From the NCBI GenBank assembly GCA_034440635.1, contig JAOTON010000773.1, positions 1,237,501 to 1,301,500 of the forward strand: DNA of 64,000 nucleotides. The letters are read 5' to 3'. Numbering within the stretch: position 1 is the first letter of the stretch; each line of letters starts with the position of its first letter. Of the stretch, positions 34,172 through 45,401 are shown piece by piece. This DNA is from Lepas anatifera. Its lineage: Eukaryota > Arthropoda > Thecostraca > Lepadidae. Under the pieces are notes generated by a model, which saw only the letters and a program-made list of their open reading frames with translations, searched no databases and was not told the origin of the DNA. A program made the position numbers and the translations under genes.

Positions 34172-36359
34172 GTAAGCGGTGTGGTCTGTCTGATTTATCA
34201 TTTTACAACCGGAAAACCAACCTTACGACGACTGGCAGTCTGGGCCGATGAGGAAGGTTCTGATCAGAGGCCAGAACAGCCGCGATCTTGCCAACATAGT
34301 TGGGGGAAATCCCGAAGAACCAGAAGCTTGAATATTTTCAGGAATGAGTCTGATATCTCTTGAGATACAAGTATGTCATTCAATATAGTAAGGTACTGTC
34401 ATTCTCTTCGTTCGGGATATTAATTTCGTCTTTCGGGTTAAACTTCACAAGTCTTTTTATTCGAAGAAGTTCCTTATCTCGGGGTAAGATGTGGTTTCCG
34501 TTAGGAAAGATAAATCATTTTTCTCACCTCTGGTGCTGATCCTCATGTTTTTGCACCTCGGTCTTAGGCCGTCAGACTCCACCTTTCCATGCTGAACTGG
34601 TCACCCTGTTCATCAATTCCACCTGGACCGGCTTAACAACATTGTTGTTTTGTGGAACTTCCTGACATGGAATTGTCTCGAATGTATCAGTTTAGTTACA
34701 ACGTTTGTATGCAATCGGGCATGTTTGGTTTAAGTTGTTTATCTGTCTCATACCTCTGCATGTTCGAGTCTCGACCACACTTTGCAGACCTCCAAGAGGA
34801 AAGGAGCAGGTAACCAGTTAGAGCGGGCCTCCGGCGGCTCCGACTGGGATTTCCAGACTGGATTTATTAGCGTGGGCCCCGTCTGCTCTGTGATGAAGGT
34901 GCATGGTCCGAGTGGACTCGTTTGACGGCTGCTGACTGGCTGTTGTCCCTCTGCGACCCCAATAACGGGAGTACAGCTACACCTTCATCTACACCGCTGT
35001 GCCGTGTCGAACGGTTGCTCTGGTTCAAAACGTTGGGTATTATTTATTCATGGGAAATGTCAGAGGTAGTTTGGCACGATTTTCCAATACTGAGCCTGGG
35101 CCTGGAGACTGGGAGTAAAATTTATATCGGAAAATATAGCTGGGGAGTGGAAAAGTTTAAAAGTTGCAATGTTGAGAGAGTGAATTCAAAGCCATATTTA
35201 TCCTTGTTAAAATCCTCATTTAAAGTTTACAGGGATATTTGTCATCCAAAATGTCCTTACTATTGTACTTTCGAAGAGTTTATATGCACCAGGATGACTG
35301 GATTGTGCTTAAAAAGCTCCAGTGGAAAACTGAGCGGAAAATTCATTAAAAATAACCGGGTGAGGGGAAAATCCAGCCTGCTTGGACTTCGCTCTCCACT
35401 CACCACCCTGGGACTTGGAACAATGGTTTGGGAATAACAAAGATACAAATAACATCAAAGAAGGCAACTCCTTCATACATAGTTTGCAAGATAGGCAATA
35501 TGTGTGGTGAGATACGCGACGTGAAGTAGTGGGCTGCTAAACTAGTTCTCTGGTGCCAGTTCAAGACAACTTCACTTTTTCCTGCAACCAGCCTGCTTCT
35601 TGCAACCAATCAGTCCCGTTTTCCTTTCGCTCCAAGGGTAGAATATAAATCAGTGTGAACTGACGTCATGAGATACTGATCTTTCGGCAGGAAATGAAGG
35701 CACCGATCAGCGCTGAACACTGTCCTCTCAGTTGGTTAACCCTGCAGGGAACGGCGGAGCGCCCTAATTTAGGGGGAGGGGTTGGCGCCATGGGCTTTTC
35801 AACCCATTTCTTTTCAGTCAACGTCATCGGTTGGTGTTAAAATTTATGAATTTTGTGGGGCGCCGTGCCCCGGTGCCCCCCCCTCCGCCCAGTTCCTCCG
35901 CCAGTGCAACACTGTACCAACTACACTCTGGCATCAGTAGGCCCATGGACCTAATATTGACACCTGAGGCGAGGAACCATTTGTCGTATACTAATATATC
36001 CTTTGGCGTGTGATCTGTCAGCTCTTTCCTGGATACCTTGGCTTATATCTAAGGCTTTAGTTCTTACTATATTTCCAACGATACGTTTGGAAATATTTCA
36101 TACGGCCGAGTTTTCCGTTTTGTTTATAAAAACATGCCTGAAATATTTTGATATCATTTCTGGCTTGTTAACGTCGACCGCCTGTCCTATGTTGTTTGGC
36201 TTTATTTCTTCCGGCCCTGGTAACTAGCGATCTGGAGCCCGTGCAGCGGAGCGGGCCGGTCAATGCCGCTGCGGACAATGGGCCAGCGCACCGCGGCTTA
36301 TTATGGAGCCGGATAAGACATCTCGAGCTGGAAACTTCCTGGACACGACTTAGCTGCTC
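34172..36359. other. Region without a recognised gene
   Basis: A plus-strand frame of about 170 codons (34922-35437) is within what chance allows and has no motif. A CRE, TGACGTCA, is at 35661-35668. Nothing else was recognised. Confidence 0.25.
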
Positions 36360-36367
36360 CTGTCTCC

Positions 36368-36511
36368 CAGAGGCGGACCTAGGGCGACTGTTTAGGGTGG
36401 GTAACAAAGTTGTAAATCGCCAACGTTATAGTGTTTTTGAAGACGATTGGCGAGGATGGGAGAGTGGTGGGGTAACTTTTCTTGCCCTCCCTCCTCCTGG
36501 ATCCGCCACTG
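36368..36511. mobile_element. Probable hAT-like MITE
   Basis: CAGAGGCGGACCTAGGG on the left and CTGGATCCGCCACTG on the right enclose 144 bp. Flanking octamers CTGTCTCC and CAGCCTGC match at five of eight only. The interior does not match the other groups closely. Confidence 0.55.
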
Positions 36512-36873
36512 CAGCCTGCGCAGTGTCCTTCCTCAGACCTCAATCTGAGTCAGAGCAGGCACCCGGAACCGAGATCAGACTGGGTTCTGGGCACAGCCAG
36601 CAAGCGGAAGTCGCCAGCCTGCAATGGAAAGGTTTTGCGCATATGTTTGAAGTGGATTGGTGGAAACGAATGGTTTGAATTTTTAGCCTTTATTGATAAT
36701 GCAATCGATGCTAATAATAATGCTGGTTTTCCCTCTTATTAGGGATGCATGCGAATGTATTGAACTATGGTAAATTTGTGTGCGACACATTTTCTTGTGG
36801 TGTTGCTCTGATAAGAAATCGTAAGTTCATCGGTATCGCAAGCAAAAAACAAAACAAAAAACAAACAATGTAC

Positions 36874-37100
36874 CAGTGGCGGATCCCGGAATTCATTTGG
36901 GGAAGGGGCGTTGTTGTTAGGGGCTTTGGGGCGCTTCGACTGCATGGTCATTTCGCGCCCACCATTTCGGGGGGCTAGGGGCTCAAGCCTACCCCGCCTT
37001 TGCCTTGGATGCATAGGTCTCCGCCTATGCATTTACTATAGGCACTGCCATTGAAGGGGGGGGCTTGAGCCCCTTTAGCCCCCCTTGTATCCGCCACTGC
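36874..37100. mobile_element. hAT-like MITE (group A, long form)
   Basis: A 227-bp element from CAGTGGCGGATCCCGG to GTATCCGCCACTG, flanked by CAATGTAC (36866-36873) and CAATGGAC (37101-37108), one mismatch. It contains GGGGGGCTAGGGGCTCAAGC and its counterpart GGGCTTGAGCCCCTTTAGCC. The extra length is at the left. Confidence 0.8.
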
Positions 37101-37108
37101 AATGGACT

Positions 37109-37886
37109 CATCACTGTGGCAATAACAATAACGCGTCAATTATGTCCGAGTCACGGAAAGCGCACCCGATTTTTTAAAGCTGTTTTCGCGGAAGTGCATG
37201 CCTGGCCGAGTCACGTTGATGGTAGACAGTGCCGTGTGCCACCGCCATGTGCTCCCCGGCCCCTCCCCTCCCCCGTCAGGCCGCCCCCACGCTTATATCC
37301 TACCGCCGATGCTCAGAGGGGAATGCAGCACTTTGTGGGAACTCCAGAAGTGCTGTCTATTTTTTGTTTGTTTATTTGTCGCGATTGAACAACGGGTAAA
37401 ATCCCAATTACAGATCAAGTCTTCAAATCTAAACGCACATATCTACAAAACATTCCAAAAAAGACAGAGGTAAAATTGAACGTTTTGACACTAGTGTTTA
37501 TATAACCCGTCGGGTATGCCATCAACAGTACTGTACTGTGCAGGAGTTACGAATTAAGGAGCGCTTCGTTGACTTACGTCAGGAATCGACTTTTGCGCCA
37601 ATCTCATGCAAAAACATGAACTATCTTTTGTTTCGTGTGTTTCTCAATAGAATACCATCATCATCCCAGAAATGACTAATGGGATGTAAATACTGCCTGC
37701 GTAAATGAATGAAAATATATGATATCCCAATGAATGGGCGAGCGCGGTAAAATATATAAGCAGGAATAAAACTGCAAATAAATGCATGGTAAAAACACAC
37801 TATTTAAAACTAACGAACTAACACAATAAGCTAAATTCACTACACTAACTTCACAACTTCAACTTCACACACTAACTTCAACTAAA
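37109..37886. other. Sequence without recognised gene
   Basis: A loose ACTTCA/ACTAAC-rich stretch occupies about 37800-37886. No gene or transposon end was recognised. Confidence 0.3.
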
Positions 37887-38148
37887 ACTATTTATGGACA
37901 ATATAAGGCCCGAAATCTGGACACCACATTTTTTCCATCTTCAATTGCACAAAAGAATATTGCGTCTTCCCTTGTCTTAATACCCTGAGTTGAACCAAGG
38001 ATCGGGTGAAATTACGTGACTGACCGCTCGCGTCATGTAACGTTGCGACAACGATGCCATTATTAACATTTATCCCTTTGGTATGGGTGGTCAGATGGGA
38101 GGGAATTCCTTCATTGTTTGAATAAAGGTCCTTTATTTCGAACTTTAA

Positions 38149-39529
38149 CACGCGCCCCGCTGGGGTCCCTGGCATGACGTGCCCCGCTGGGGCGAATTTC
38201 GCCCCCTCCATATCTCATTTCCTAGGAAAGCTAAAGAAACATTATGGACGGCGTTCGAAAGATCTGGACAAGACGAAGAGAAATTATAAAAGTATTTTTA
38301 TGTCATGTCAATATTGAAGTCGGCAAAGGTCAAAGAAAGGTTCCATAGGCTTACAACTGGGCAGGGATACGTTTTCCCCTCTAGATATTTACTCAGTAGA
38401 GCTAGAGAAAATATTTATGCATCATTGGATTCCTGTCATCGTGGCGAATCGAATGATGTATAATATGACCTTGCTAGGTCAAATTGTGAAAATGACCTGG
38501 CATCGAGCTAGGTCAAGGTCACAGGGGTGACCTGGTATGGTTGTGTTGCACATCAATCGACTCCCCGTGACAATATAAGCAGGATGCAACCAAAATAGGA
38601 GCTGTATCGCAATTCAGTGAGAAGTTATTGGCAAAACAATCACTGTATACTCATGTGACCTGACATGACTTTTAAGAGGTCAGATAGTTAAAAACTAAAC
38701 TATATGGTCACTATTGTGGTAAGAATACACGGTTTGAGTATTTTCAGCTTTATCTGTCCAGTATTTACTGAAAACGAGCCATTTCAATTTTTCACCATAG
38801 ACTTACACCTATCTGCAAAATATGGAAGCAGGCCAGACAAGTCGCACCAGCCATCTAAAATTCTCGCACCGCCAGCGACCAAAAATTCTCACCAATATGC
38901 CATTTACCAAGGAGAAAAACACACCCATTCCTACCCACACGATACAATGCTACGTCTCTTATTAGTCAGTTAGTTGATCATTTTTATAAGGCTCACTCCT
39001 GCGTCTTTATAACCATTTAGCCATTATTGGTTTGGTTTCCAGTGTCACCTTACTCGCACCAGTCTCACAAATTCGCACCAGTTTGATAACATTCGCACCA
39101 TACGCTCCTATCTCCAAGGGCACTTGCACCGACGAGATCTCGTCGAAAATGCCATTCTTTGCACACTGGGACTTACAATGGGGCGACCAAAAAATTGACC
39201 CCACCTTAGGTCAACAATATATAAATTCCAAGACAGCAGATTTATAGACCCCAATGACTTCATCATATTGTGAATGTTTCATACTGATCGGTTGGCTGAT
39301 CTTCCTTAGGCGCCGCTTCAAACTTGTAATTTTAGGTTTTGAGGTCGGGTCACTTGACCATGGATAGCTCCTTGACCTGACATGACCTGACCTAAGAAAT
39401 TTGGTCACATGCGTAAAATTAATTGAGGATAAGGCATTGTAAGCTTCGTTGTTCTGCATCTCTTCGTTTTTTCGTTATCTGGGGAAAACCAGGAGGGGGG
39501 GCTAATTTCGCCCCCCGGCGGGGTGCGTG
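38149..39529. mobile_element. TTAA-flanked piggyBac-type non-autonomous element
   Basis: A 1381-bp element bordered on both sides by TTAA (38145-38148 and 39530-39533). The terminal inverted repeats are CACGCGCCCCGCTGGGG on the left and the complement of CGGCGGGGTGCGTG on the right, so CACGCACCCCGCCG. Subterminal GGGGCGAATTTCGCCCCCTC and its right-hand counterpart GGGCTAATTTCGCCCCCC add to the symmetry. Joining the flanks gives a sequence that aligns with the empty R1 copy at about 11384, supporting TTAA as the duplicated target. There is no transposase frame. The interior is AGGTCA-rich and carries TCGCACCA repeats. TTAA targeting is the hallmark of piggyBac; the termini do not start CCY as many piggyBacs do, so the superfamily is probable, not proved. 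Confidence 0.72.
38838..39100 (+). repeat. TCGCACCA interspersed motif cluster
   Basis: TCGCACC(A/G) or close variants occur at about 38840, 38864, 39053, 39073 and 39091 inside the TTAA element, as a scattered short direct repeat. Confidence 0.6.
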
Positions 39530-39670
39530 TTAAAGAGTGCATAAATACAACACGGAGAGCTTTGCAAGGTGCAAATAAATATATCACTAGTGTTTTCTCG
39601 GTACGCTCTACAAAATTTCTATCTTAGTTCAGAACCTATAGAAGTGGGACGCCCCCTTTAAGGCCAACGG

Positions 39671-40464
39671 ATTCCCTCCCTCATGTGGTCCGCTGCCCAT
39701 TGTATCCGATGACCGTTGGTCCTTACTTGAACCGACTCCGACGATCGTGGGTCCGCACTTGAATTGACGCTGCAGTTGATTTCATTAGAACGTAGTTCGG
39801 TGAAGCGATCCTGTCTTTCGGCACCAGCAGTTTGTATGTTGATCGGGGGCGTGGTAGACCCGCCTGAAGTACTGACTGGACCTGTAGCCATGGGCGTCGC
39901 CTTGAATTTGTATAGGAGAGGATGTACTGTGATCTAGAGACGACGGGAAGGGGATGATAGCCTAAGCCAGAACTTACTGACTGTGCGATAGTGCCGTAGA
40001 GGCTGTTCACCTGCAGTAAATTGCTTAGTATTTGCGTAAGATTCCTTTGGAAAGCCGGAGAAAGGCAAAAATAATCGACGGTGTGCAATAATTTCGGGGA
40101 AGTGGAGGGGGACGTCCTCCTTGGTACACAATTTGGTGGAATCTGAGAGGGAGACTTGCTCCCGCTTTCGACGCCCATGGCCCTAGCCCTCATAAAACGG
40201 TCCGTGGAATTCCAACAGCGCGTGGTACCAACATTGACTGGTTGGTTCCGAGATTCCAGCACTGCTGGGGTCTGAATGGGCGGTCGTTTGTCTCCATGTG
40301 GACATATTTCCCATTCCTCACAGCGTGAAAGCTGGAAAATCGGTCTCACTGATGCAGAGGGGCAGAAGTGCCTACCGCCCAGTTCACGCGTCTGTTCAGA
40401 TATATCTGATTGATGGAAGGCTTACATGAGTATCTTGTCCACGAGCCTCATCCTGTGCTCTTAT
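39671..40464. other. Region with overlapping minus-strand open frames, no recognised gene
   Basis: A minus-strand frame with ATG at 40349-40347 stays open for 208 codons to 39723, and a second minus-strand frame (ATG at 39891) overlaps its end and is open to 39658. The latter is Ser/Thr/Asn-rich (TGPVSTSGGSTTPP). Composition is protein-like in both, but only one can be real and neither has a recognisable domain. This could be part of a gag-like mobile-element protein or a chance frame. Confidence 0.2.
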
Positions 40465-40473
40465 ATTTATTTG

Positions 40474-40660
40474 TTTATTTTTGGGGCTTATCGATGTACC
40501 AACTGACATAGTCATATGGCGTCCTCAGCTATCTCCTTGTTGGCAGGCTTTCTCGGGGGCCAGCTTGCTCCTTGTTCAGGGCAGCCGCCGAGGCTTAAAC
40601 TCGAGTCGGCTGCGAAGAAGACAGCTGTGCTGACTACTCCACTACTGCGCCCCCCCTGAC
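40474..40660 (-). repeat. tRNA-derived SINE (family S1), reverse orientation
   Basis: The reverse complement of the family at 11950-12126. GGGGCTTATCG at its tail, CTCGGGGGCCAGCTTGCTCC in the body, and at the head GACTACTCCACTACTGCGCC, the reverse of box A. The flanking duplication ATTTATTTG is perfect at 40465-40473 and 40661-40669. Confidence 0.85.
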
Positions 40661-40669
40661 ATTTATTTG

Positions 40670-41191
40670 AACACTAGACAAAACGGATACAAAAGCACCA
40701 TAAAAAGCACAGAAATTATTACGTCATGAAAAGCAAAGTTTCTCGGCGGCGCCGGGGCGTAGCCACATCACGGGGATGACCTCTCAGGTCCCGGCGCCGG
40801 ACAACTCGATCGCCTTTTTCAGGTTCTTGAACCTACAAAAACTCGCCACACTGAGGCAAATTTGTGCTTCGGTCAGTGCAGTATTTCAGAACGTTTTGAA
40901 CAGAAGAGATTCGGACTGACAGGTATATTATCACAGAGACGGTGTCCGGTGGAATGTACGAGTGTTTGTATGGAGTGTTTGTACTGTAGTCTAGCGGAAT
41001 CTGACAGTGAAGGGTGGCCGGTCCCCCGCGGTGCTGGAAGTGGTCCGGTGACCTCCCCGTCACCTGTCTGCTCCGTACCACCCTGCTGCCCCGCTATCAG
41101 CGGAAGATCTAGCGCCACCCACCGCCTTGAGACAGATTCCTCCCCTGGTGGACCCCAAACAAAGGCATGGACTGATTCGGCGACCTCTCAG
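40670..41191. other. Unrecognised, partly GC-rich
   Basis: A plus-strand frame across 40980-41205 is Ser/Pro/Thr-rich (for example TSPSPVCSVPPCCPAISG) and could belong to an exon just upstream of the next entry, but it ends at a stop and has no signature. Confidence 0.25.
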
Positions 41192-41384
41192 GTCACGGAG
41201 GTCACGTGATCTGCGGTAAACGTAGCGGTTGGTCCGGCCATGAGCAGTTGTGGAAGAGGTGTCGGCAGCTGTTTCAAAACATTTCTGACGCCTTCGTTTT
41301 TGGCTCAACGCACGGCAATGTACCGAACACTACGGCGGAGTGGTTGCGTTTATCGCCATTCACCAAGGACGTGGATAACCATGT
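41192..41384 (+). CDS. Possible internal exon, unknown protein
   Basis: GCGACCTCTCAG ending at 41191 is an acceptable acceptor and ATGTGTAAGTATT at 41381-41393 holds a strong donor (GTAAGT starting at 41385). One frame is open across all 193 bases and encodes a hydrophilic and aromatic peptide with ELWKRCRQLF-like and NTTAEWLRLSPFTKDVDNHV segments. The frame closes at TAA one base into the intron, as expected of an exon. No start codon lies in it. Family unknown. Confidence 0.35.
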
Positions 41385-43044
41385 GTAAGTATTTTGGAGG
41401 TGTTCTGGAGAGTTATGTATTCATACAGAGCCGGGTTTACATACAAAATTACCGCCCAATTTTGATATCTCTGTTGCAGGGCAATATAATTTGTCTTCAC
41501 TATAATCTTCAGGGGCACTTGATACTTTGGGTAACTCTAAGATGCTCAGGAGTGAGTAGTGACGCTACGGACCTTGCCATTTTCTATATCCGTTTCCAAT
41601 TTCACCATTGATGTATTTGATGTTATTTTTTTCGTCTGCTTTTGCGGCTATTATTTTTCGGTGACCTTATTTTTCGTACGCAGATGCAATGAGCCAGGGC
41701 GAAAACATTGACTGCATAATAGTAAACATTAAGTATAAACTGAATGCGTATGTTTATCAGAAATGCTGTGAAGGTAGGTAGACTTGAGCTAAATTTCTCT
41801 TGGTGTTAAAACTTTGCGGCATGGACTTGATTTGTTCCGCGGACTTATGCAATTTGAACAGAACGAAGATGAACGAATAAAAAAACGTAACGGTTGGATC
41901 CAAGATCTATGGTTCTGATTGTTAGTTCCTTGTTCAACATCAAATGCTCAGATTCAGAAGGCAGATTTCTGTGGTTCCGAATCCGTATTCGGAGTTATTT
42001 TGAGGCGCAAGGCTGGCAAGTTATTTTCAACTTGCAACGTACGTCGTGCTTTTGTGATGAAGTGGGCTGCGTTGCTTTATCTGTAAATGACCTTGGGGTC
42101 CGTTCTAGACAATATGGGGCCTCATCAGTCGTACCCGTCATAGAATAGCTCTTTGTACGGTATTTTGTGCTGTGTATATGTATTGCTCTCAAGAGTAAGA
42201 CGATGATATCACGGCACTTGATTTTTGAGTGCTGATGACATTGCTCTGTACATTCTTTTGTGATAAACTGAGCGATACGGGTGATTTTGTTGGGGATAAA
42301 GCGACGCATGACAAGGTCTTTAGTGTTTTTATTTCGAGGGAAAATACGTTTGGTCGTGCTGTTTAAGATTGTGGCAAAGTAATCGTAAGTAATCCTTTGG
42401 CTATAAGCACATTTATCTGACAACCGATAACTTTGGCGGGCCTTTTGATGTACCCTAGCTAGTTAGCTATTTATACACATGTCACGTTGGTAACCTGGTA
42501 AGCTTATTTAGCGTCTCAACTCTGCATTTTTCATTGCTTCTGAAAAAATCTGTCACTACGACCATTGTACCGATTTGTACTGATGTACCGATTTGGAATA
42601 ATATCTGGATTATCTGCTTCAGTCTTTGCGGACGGGAAAAATAATTAAGCTGATGACCATCCAATGTCCGAAGACAATCATTTAAAAACTGCCTAGAAAA
42701 TGGTGCGCCGATACCTGCGTTGTTTTTACCTTTAGACCAAAAAAACTGATGGATGAAGGTCAGTTCCATACAGCAGGAGAAAAGGAGCTTTCCAAAGCAG
42801 CCAACTTTCTGGTGGAAATCAGTCGACAATATTGGCTGTTGTCTCTATCTCCCTCCGAATTGTCGTGTCTGGCACCGCCCCTGGTGCATGTGAGAGTGCG
42901 TGCGTGGGTGGGCAGCCGCCGTATACAGTGTTTGTGAGGACGCCACAGTGCTGACGCCCCTCTGTCCAGCATCGTCTACGCCTGGGACACTCTCTGAGGC
43001 GCTGTTGTCCACGAGCCCCCACTGTGAGCGGCGAGGCCCTGCAA
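41385..43044. other. Region without a recognised gene
   Basis: Open frames on the minus strand at 41995-42423 and 42482-42829 carry no domain I can name. Nothing else was recognised. Confidence 0.25.
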
Positions 43045-43052
43045 CACCTGGC

Positions 43053-43199
43053 CAGGGGCGGATCCAGGGGCAGGCTAAAGGGAACATGAACATTTTCCAT
43101 ACTAATACTTCGATCTAAAGAAATTCAACATTGCCTCTGCTTCAGAAATTTTAGCTCAACCCACACCCTTCCGGCGGCACGTAGCTGGGTCCGCTAGTG
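43053..43199. mobile_element. Possible MITE with hAT-like termini
   Basis: CAGGGGCGGATCCAGGGG on the left and AGCTGGGTCCGCTAGTG on the right form an imperfect inverted repeat 147 bp apart. The flanking octamers do not match, so the two ends may not belong together. Confidence 0.4.
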
Positions 43200-44278
43200 T
43201 CTCTCATATCGCCCGTCCATTCTGTGCTTGAAGCAGATGTTCGAGTCTTGTCGAGTGAAGGCGCAGCTTTGTCACCCATTGTCTCTGCTGTAGGCGTAGC
43301 CAGGGGTGAGAGAGGGTAGGCGCCCCTCCTCCCAATCAAGCAAAGTCGTGCCGGCACCGAGCCCTAGTTTCCCCTCAGAACCTCCTCGGCTCCTTCGCTC
43401 CCACCACTCTTCCTGGGACGCCAGTTTAGATGCCGCAGCGGCGTGATTTGACACCCTTGATAGGTTGAGCCACCTAAGATAAGCTTGTCTCTGGTCCAAA
43501 TATGCCTACCTGTCCAGGTGCCCCACCCCGTGCTCCCCTCCTCCCATTGGAAATCCCCTTGTCTCTTTATTACCTTCACTCACTTGCGTTGTTCCTTTTA
43601 ACTGATCAATCCTTACAACTGGTATCGCAACGTGCACTTCATTTCTTGAGGAGGATAGGAACAGGGGAACCTGTCCAAAATGGGGCCTCCCATGCAGTCA
43701 AGGAGGTTTAGTCGCAGTAGGGACGGACCCCTACCCATTTCCCCTCTACTGTACTCGTGGTTGTACCGTTGTGCTTCCTCACTGGTTTGGGTCTGTTTCA
43801 GGAGCTTAGAAAATAAGAGCGTATTCGACTACTTTCCTCTCTCCTGTTTGGGTATTTTCCGACCTGTCTCAATGTACCGTGCCAATGTCGAGTGCAGCAA
43901 ATGGACATAGAGGGAGGTTATCCCAGATTGGAGGGGGAACCTGCCTCTCTGGAAGCGTGGTGACCACCAGATCCCCAGACGTTTGGCTGTCTCGTAACGA
44001 TGATCTAAGCTGAAAGTGAAAAAACTAAACTTGGAATATGGTCCTTTTCGAACAATGTTATATGGTAGCCGTGTGCAGCACAATAAAAGCCCTGCTTTCA
44101 CCCGGGTCTGCTGAACACGCAGAAAATTTGACACAATTTCTCATCGCTGGATTCCTGATTCCTCCAAGAATCCATGGTGACGCCCCTGCGTACAGGTATG
44201 ACGTGACTTGACATTTTGCCACATCGCCGGAATAGTTAACTTCTAGTCAAGTAGAAATTAACTTTGATAGGTTTTGGA
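43200..44278. other. Sequence without recognised gene
   Basis: GGCGTAGCCAGGGG at 43293-43306 and GGTGACGCCCCTG near 44172 look like worn ends of the element type seen at 57118, but no matching target duplication was found. Nothing else was recognised. Confidence 0.3.
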
Positions 44279-44619
44279 GTGCTGGGGCGAGGAGCTTGAT
44301 TATAAGTTGGCAAGGTATACTGGTTTGTCTCCTCGAATCTTGGATCTAAAATACACTTAGCCCTTCATATATTCATTTTATTCGGGCACAGCCCTTCATC
44401 AGGATCAGGTAGGTCAAATCACAAATTCTCAATCATAGTGTAGTCAGGCCTCGAATTGGAGGTAGCCAGACCTCGAATTCGAGGTCTGACTACACTAAGA
44501 CTGAAAATTTGTGGTTTGACCTACCTGATTCTTATGAAGGGCTGTGCCTGAATATATAATCTTAAGTGTATTTTACATCCAGGATTCAAAAGACAGGCCA
44601 GTATACACCTTGTCAACTT
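44279..44619. repeat. Foldback element: long imperfect inverted repeat
   Basis: Arms of about 155 bp, roughly 44304-44459 and 44466-44619, pair through GTTGGCAAGGTATACTGG / complement of CCAGTATACACCTTGTCAAC, AATACACTTA, GCACAGCCCTTCAT, CAGGTAGGTCAAA and TAGTGTAGTCAG. The short loop contains CCTCGAATTCGAGG. The left side extends to 44279 with GTGCTGGGGCGAGGAGC, shared with the copy at 59731. A transcript of this would form a long hairpin. No protein is encoded. Confidence 0.85.
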
Positions 44620-44876
44620 CGTTCACTTCATTAACTTCATTACACTGTCGAGAACTTGTGTATTTGTTGTATTTATTCCAGCACTAGGCTTATGGATGTG
44701 AGGACTTAGTGTGGGTATAATGCCTGCTATTTAATTTTTGTTTACATTAATTCCCAGTAGGTAGTGCATCTAACTACAGCTTAGATCTGTCCAAGTGAAA
44801 CGATGATCGGCTAAGAGCGTTCTTTCCATACCTGCCAACTGTCCGTCCCTGCTCACTTGAAGATCTACGTCTTAAC

Positions 44877-45224
44877 CTGCTTTTAAACATTTTTTTATGA
44901 TTTCGATCAAGATATTGATAACTCTTATCCGCCTCTTAATTGTATCATTTGAGCAATCGTGAAAACCAATAATTGCTTCCATGAAGTGATTGGCACGGAA
45001 ATAAGTGCACATTTTCATTCCGTGTTGCCAGTAAAAGCCCCCTTCGTTAGTAGCTGTTTCATTATCATACAAGGATAGCCACTCGACAGGCAGTATCTTC
45101 ATCAGCTTTACCAAGGCGTCACCCTCCTTACGCGTCCTCTTCATCACGTGTGAGGTCCCCGGCTCCATTGTGCCTGTATCACCGGGCGATGGTGCGTCGG
45201 GCCGCATCGGCGACTCTTCGTCAC
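44877..45224 (-). CDS. Probable coding exon, tentatively RasGEF-like
   Basis: On the minus strand, CTTCTCCCCTGACAG ending at 45225 is a good acceptor and GCAGGTTAAG (exon end 44877) is a good donor. The 348 bases between are open in one frame, which hits a stop only just inside the intron. The frame contains ATGs at 45207 and 45168. Its sequence is strongly protein-like: a Pro/Gly-rich acidic start, then KEGDALVKLMKILPVEWLS, WQHGMKMCTYF, and a C-terminal helix-like part, RRIRVINILIEIIKKCLKAG. The F/H-x-x-x-x-I ... R-x-x-V-I-x-x-L-I-x-I-x-K-K-C pattern resembles the RasGEF catalytic domain, where a 'R-A-x-x-I-x-x-F-I-x-I-A-x-x-C' helix follows 'F-N-x-x-x-x-W-V'. That resemblance is from memory and is weak. 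Such proteins activate Ras-family GTPases at membranes. No other exon of the gene was found. Confidence 0.4.
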
Positions 45225-45360
45225 CTGTCAGGGGAGAAGCGTCCCTCCCAGACAGTGCGCAGGCGACGCCCGACGCCGCCGATAGCCCCAGGGCGTCACG
45301 GTGTCTGCTAATGGAGCGGTGACAGTGGTAGTGGTGTGGCGGCCAGCCGCGCTCCCCCTG

Positions 45361-45401
45361 CCTCTGTCTCTGTCTCTCTCTCTCTCTCTCTGTCTCTCTG
45401 C

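Larger units (their letters stand above)
37887..39670. repeat. Dispersed repeat family R1, interrupted by a TTAA element
   Basis: The flanks 37887-38148 and 39530-39670 align with the uninterrupted copy at 11023-11490. The insertion at 38149-39529 splits it at a TTAA. R1 is therefore older than the insertion. The nature of R1 is unknown. Confidence 0.7.

Noticed and set aside
39723..40349. 208-codon minus-strand frame as a real gene
   Set aside because: It overlaps an equally protein-like second frame, has no recognisable domain and no splice evidence; reported only as an unrecognised region.
43291..44185. 890-bp element with GGCGTAGCC and GACGCCCCTG ends
   Set aside because: The ends resemble the group E termini, but no flanking duplication matches and the interior is unlike the 57118 element.
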